Shown piece after piece: positions 5,331 to 6,465 of a DNA stretch of 6,465 nt (position 1 is the first letter of the stretch; each line of letters begins with the position of its first letter). The position numbers were made by a program, and so were the translations under genes. The stretch is from Actinomycetota bacterium (GTDB lineage: Bacteria > Actinomycetota > Actinomycetes > Streptosporangiales > Streptosporangiaceae). The stretch is from positions 11,520 to 17,984 of the forward strand of contig PMST01000140.1 of assembly GCA_003168295.1 (NCBI GenBank), read 5' to 3'. Under the pieces are notes generated by a model. It did no database searches. It saw only the letters and a program-made list of their open reading frames with translations, and was not told the origin of the DNA.

Positions 5331-6101
5331 ATGCCGGTGAAGGGCACCGTCTTGGTCCGCGCGCCCAGCATGAGGCTGGCCGAGGGTATCGTCACCCACA
5401 TCAGCCGGACTCCGGTGGATGTGGTGCTGGCGCGGGCCCAGCATGGCGCGTATGCCGATGCGCTTGCGGCCAGTGGCTGGATGATCCGGCAGGTGCCGGC
5501 GGCTGAGGACTGCCCGGACTCGGTTTTCATCGAAGATGCGGTGGTGGTCTGCGAGGACCTGGCGGTGCTGGCCCGCCCGGGCGCGCCCGCCCGCCGGGCC
5601 GAGGTGCCCGGCGTCGCCGCGATCATCGGGTCGCTGGGCCTGCGCACCGCCGGGATTGACGAGCCCGGGACTCTGGACGGCGGCGATGTGCTGCAGGTCG
5701 GCCCCATCGTGTACGTGGGGCGCGGCGGCCGGACCAACGGCGCGGGCATCGGCCAGCTGCGCGCGCTGCTGGCCCCGCTGGGCCGGACGGTGATCGCCGT
5801 CCCGCTGGGGCACGTGCTGCACCTGAAGTCGGCGGTGACCGCGCTGCCTGACGGCACGTTCCTGCTGCAACCCCAGCTGGTGCCAGCCGGGCTGTTCCCG
5901 GCGGTCCGCCCGGTGGACGAAGAGGGCGGCTGCCATGTCGTCCCGCTGGGCGGGGACCAGGTGCTGATCGCAGCGTCCGCTCCCCGCACCGCTGAACTCC
6001 TGGACGACCTCGGCTTCACCCCGGTCGTGGTGGACATCAGCGAGTTCGAGAAGCTCGAGGGATGCGTCACCTGCCTGAGCGTGCTGCTGCCCGGACGATA
6101 A
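5331..6101 (+). CDS. Dimethylargininase (DDAH-type amidinohydrolase)
   Basis: Likely hydrolyses N-omega-methylated arginines to citrulline and a methylamine. At 256 residues it matches the usual bacterial DDAH length and is a single five-bladed pentein domain. Visible active-site blocks are CPDSVFIED (61-69, acidic substrate-binding residues), LDGGDVL (115-121), HLKSAV (164-169, catalytic His164) and EKLEGCVTCLS (240-250, nucleophile Cys248). The segment RLAEGIVTHISRTPVDVVLA (15-34) is typical of the actinobacterial branch. The protein is cytosolic, with no signal peptide. ATG 5331 has GAGGGAG (5323-5329) only one base upstream. GTG 5337, two codons in, would have an ideal 7-base spacing and may be the true start. 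No arginine-catabolism genes flank it, so the natural substrate could be another guanidino compound. It converges on the YCII gene. Confidence 0.93.
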   Translation: MPVKGTVLVRAPSMRLAEGIVTHISRTPVDVVLARAQHGAYADALAASGWMIRQVPAAEDCPDSVFIEDAVVVCEDLAVLARPGAPARRAEVPGVAAIIGSLGLRTAGIDEPGTLDGGDVLQVGPIVYVGRGGRTNGAGIGQLRALLAPLGRTVIAVPLGHVLHLKSAVTALPDGTFLLQPQLVPAGLFPAVRPVDEEGGCHVVPLGGDQVLIAASAPRTAELLDDLGFTPVVVDISEFEKLEGCVTCLSVLLPGR

Positions 6102-6113
6102 CGCCGGGGCCAC

Positions 6114-6131
6114 GGCGGTCAGCAGGCCGCC
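6114..6131. terminator. Small hairpin between convergent genes
   Basis: GGCGG (6114-6118) and CCGCC (6127-6131) can pair across eight bases in the 57-base gap between two convergent genes, where a shared terminator is expected. The stem is short and lacks a T run, so support is weak. Confidence 0.25.
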
Positions 6132-6158
6132 AACTGAACGGTGCACCCGCCGACTCCG

Positions 6159-6465
6159 CTAAGAAGTCTCCGGAAGTTGCATGGGGACCCTGAAGCGTCG
6201 CACCTCCTGCGGCCAACCGCAGGCCACCGCGATCTTTCCGGCCCACAGCCGCGCCGCCTCCTCGTCGGCCACATCCACGACGGCGAAGCCGCCGAGGTGC
6301 TCCTTGGACTCGATAAACGGACCGTCGGTGAACAGCGGTGTGCCGCTGGACGCATCGACACTGAAAACCGGGGCAGCATCGTCCAGACCGCCAGTGAAGA
6401 TCAAGATCCCGGCAGCCTTCATCTCTGCCACCAACGGCCTGACGGCCTTGGACTTCTCGCGCAGC
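6159..6465 (-). CDS. YCII-related (DGPF) domain protein, N-terminus cut by window edge
   Basis: 101 residues are visible, ending at a TAG (complement of 6159-6161). The frame stays open to base 6465, so the true start lies outside; these proteins are usually about 110-140 residues, so perhaps 20-30 are missing. Diagnostic features are VAEMKAAGILIFTGGL, followed by FTDGPFIESKEHLGGFAVVDV with the D-G-P-F motif that names the family, and a C-terminal EVRRFRVP strand. The fold is a ferredoxin-like alpha/beta dimer. Its biochemical role is unsettled. In actinobacteria DGPF proteins are often encoded beside ECF sigma factors (the ECF42 group), so a sigma-factor gene just beyond the right edge would be no surprise. 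TTG 6432 and GTG 6429 are internal to the family match, not starts. Confidence 0.88.
   Translation of the reverse strand, partial: LREKSKAVRPLVAEMKAAGILIFTGGLDDAAPVFSVDASSGTPLFTDGPFIESKEHLGGFAVVDVADEEAARLWAGKIAVACGWPQEVRRFRVPMQLPETS

Noticed and set aside
5114..6146. Long minus-strand open frames opposite the amidinohydrolase (318 and 304 codons)
   Set aside because: They are antisense shadows produced by high third-position GC in the DDAH gene. Composition is serine/arginine/proline or histidine/glutamine-rich, while the plus frame has all DDAH active-site motifs.

Overview
The window looks like chromosomal DNA from a high-GC actinobacterium of the Streptomyces/Streptosporangiales kind. The evidence is a strong G/C bias at third codon positions, GTG starts, GGAGG-type ribosome binding sites, and proteins whose wording matches actinobacterial families. 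I cannot name the genus from the sequence.

Layout. The left edge (1-569, minus strand) is the first 189 residues of a decarboxylating 6-phosphogluconate dehydrogenase (gnd). After a gene-free spacer comes an intact tRNA-Gly(UCC) at 871-941. The right edge holds two well-formed genes facing each other: a dimethylargininase-type amidinohydrolase (5331-6101, plus) and a YCII/DGPF-domain protein cut by the window end (6159-6465, minus). These flanks look like ordinary chromosome.

Between the tRNA and the amidinohydrolase lies about 4.4 kb that looks like a worn accessory region. It begins with a degenerate copy of the 3' half of the tRNA-Gly (about 1126-1163), consistent with an old attachment-site scar or tRNA duplication. 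Next is a minus-strand pseudogene (1437-2421). Here the start of a DUF429 gene is joined to an aminoglycoside-phosphotransferase-like gene that has itself lost an internal piece and changed frame. Downstream is an intact type II toxin-antitoxin operon, brnT-brnA (2680-3163), with a near-ideal promoter and a perfect inverted repeat over its -10 box. A scrap of a beta-lactamase-family serine hydrolase (about 3344-3511, minus) follows.

Three small plus-strand genes complete the region. One is an unrecognised 155-residue soluble protein (3683-4150). One is a 105-residue conserved actinobacterial protein of unknown function (4335-4652). One is a 100-residue protein resembling small proteins common on actinobacterial phages and integrative elements (4734-5036). 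The last is preceded by eight copies of a six-base repeat sitting where its promoter should be.

How the parts work together. Only brnT and brnA form a clear functional unit: an RNase toxin and its ribbon-helix-helix antitoxin-repressor, co-transcribed with overlapping genes. The other genes are single units. The combination of a tRNA, a tRNA-3' scar, a toxin-antitoxin module, gene scraps and small orphan genes fits an eroded island beside a tRNA, but no integrase or replication gene is present to prove it.
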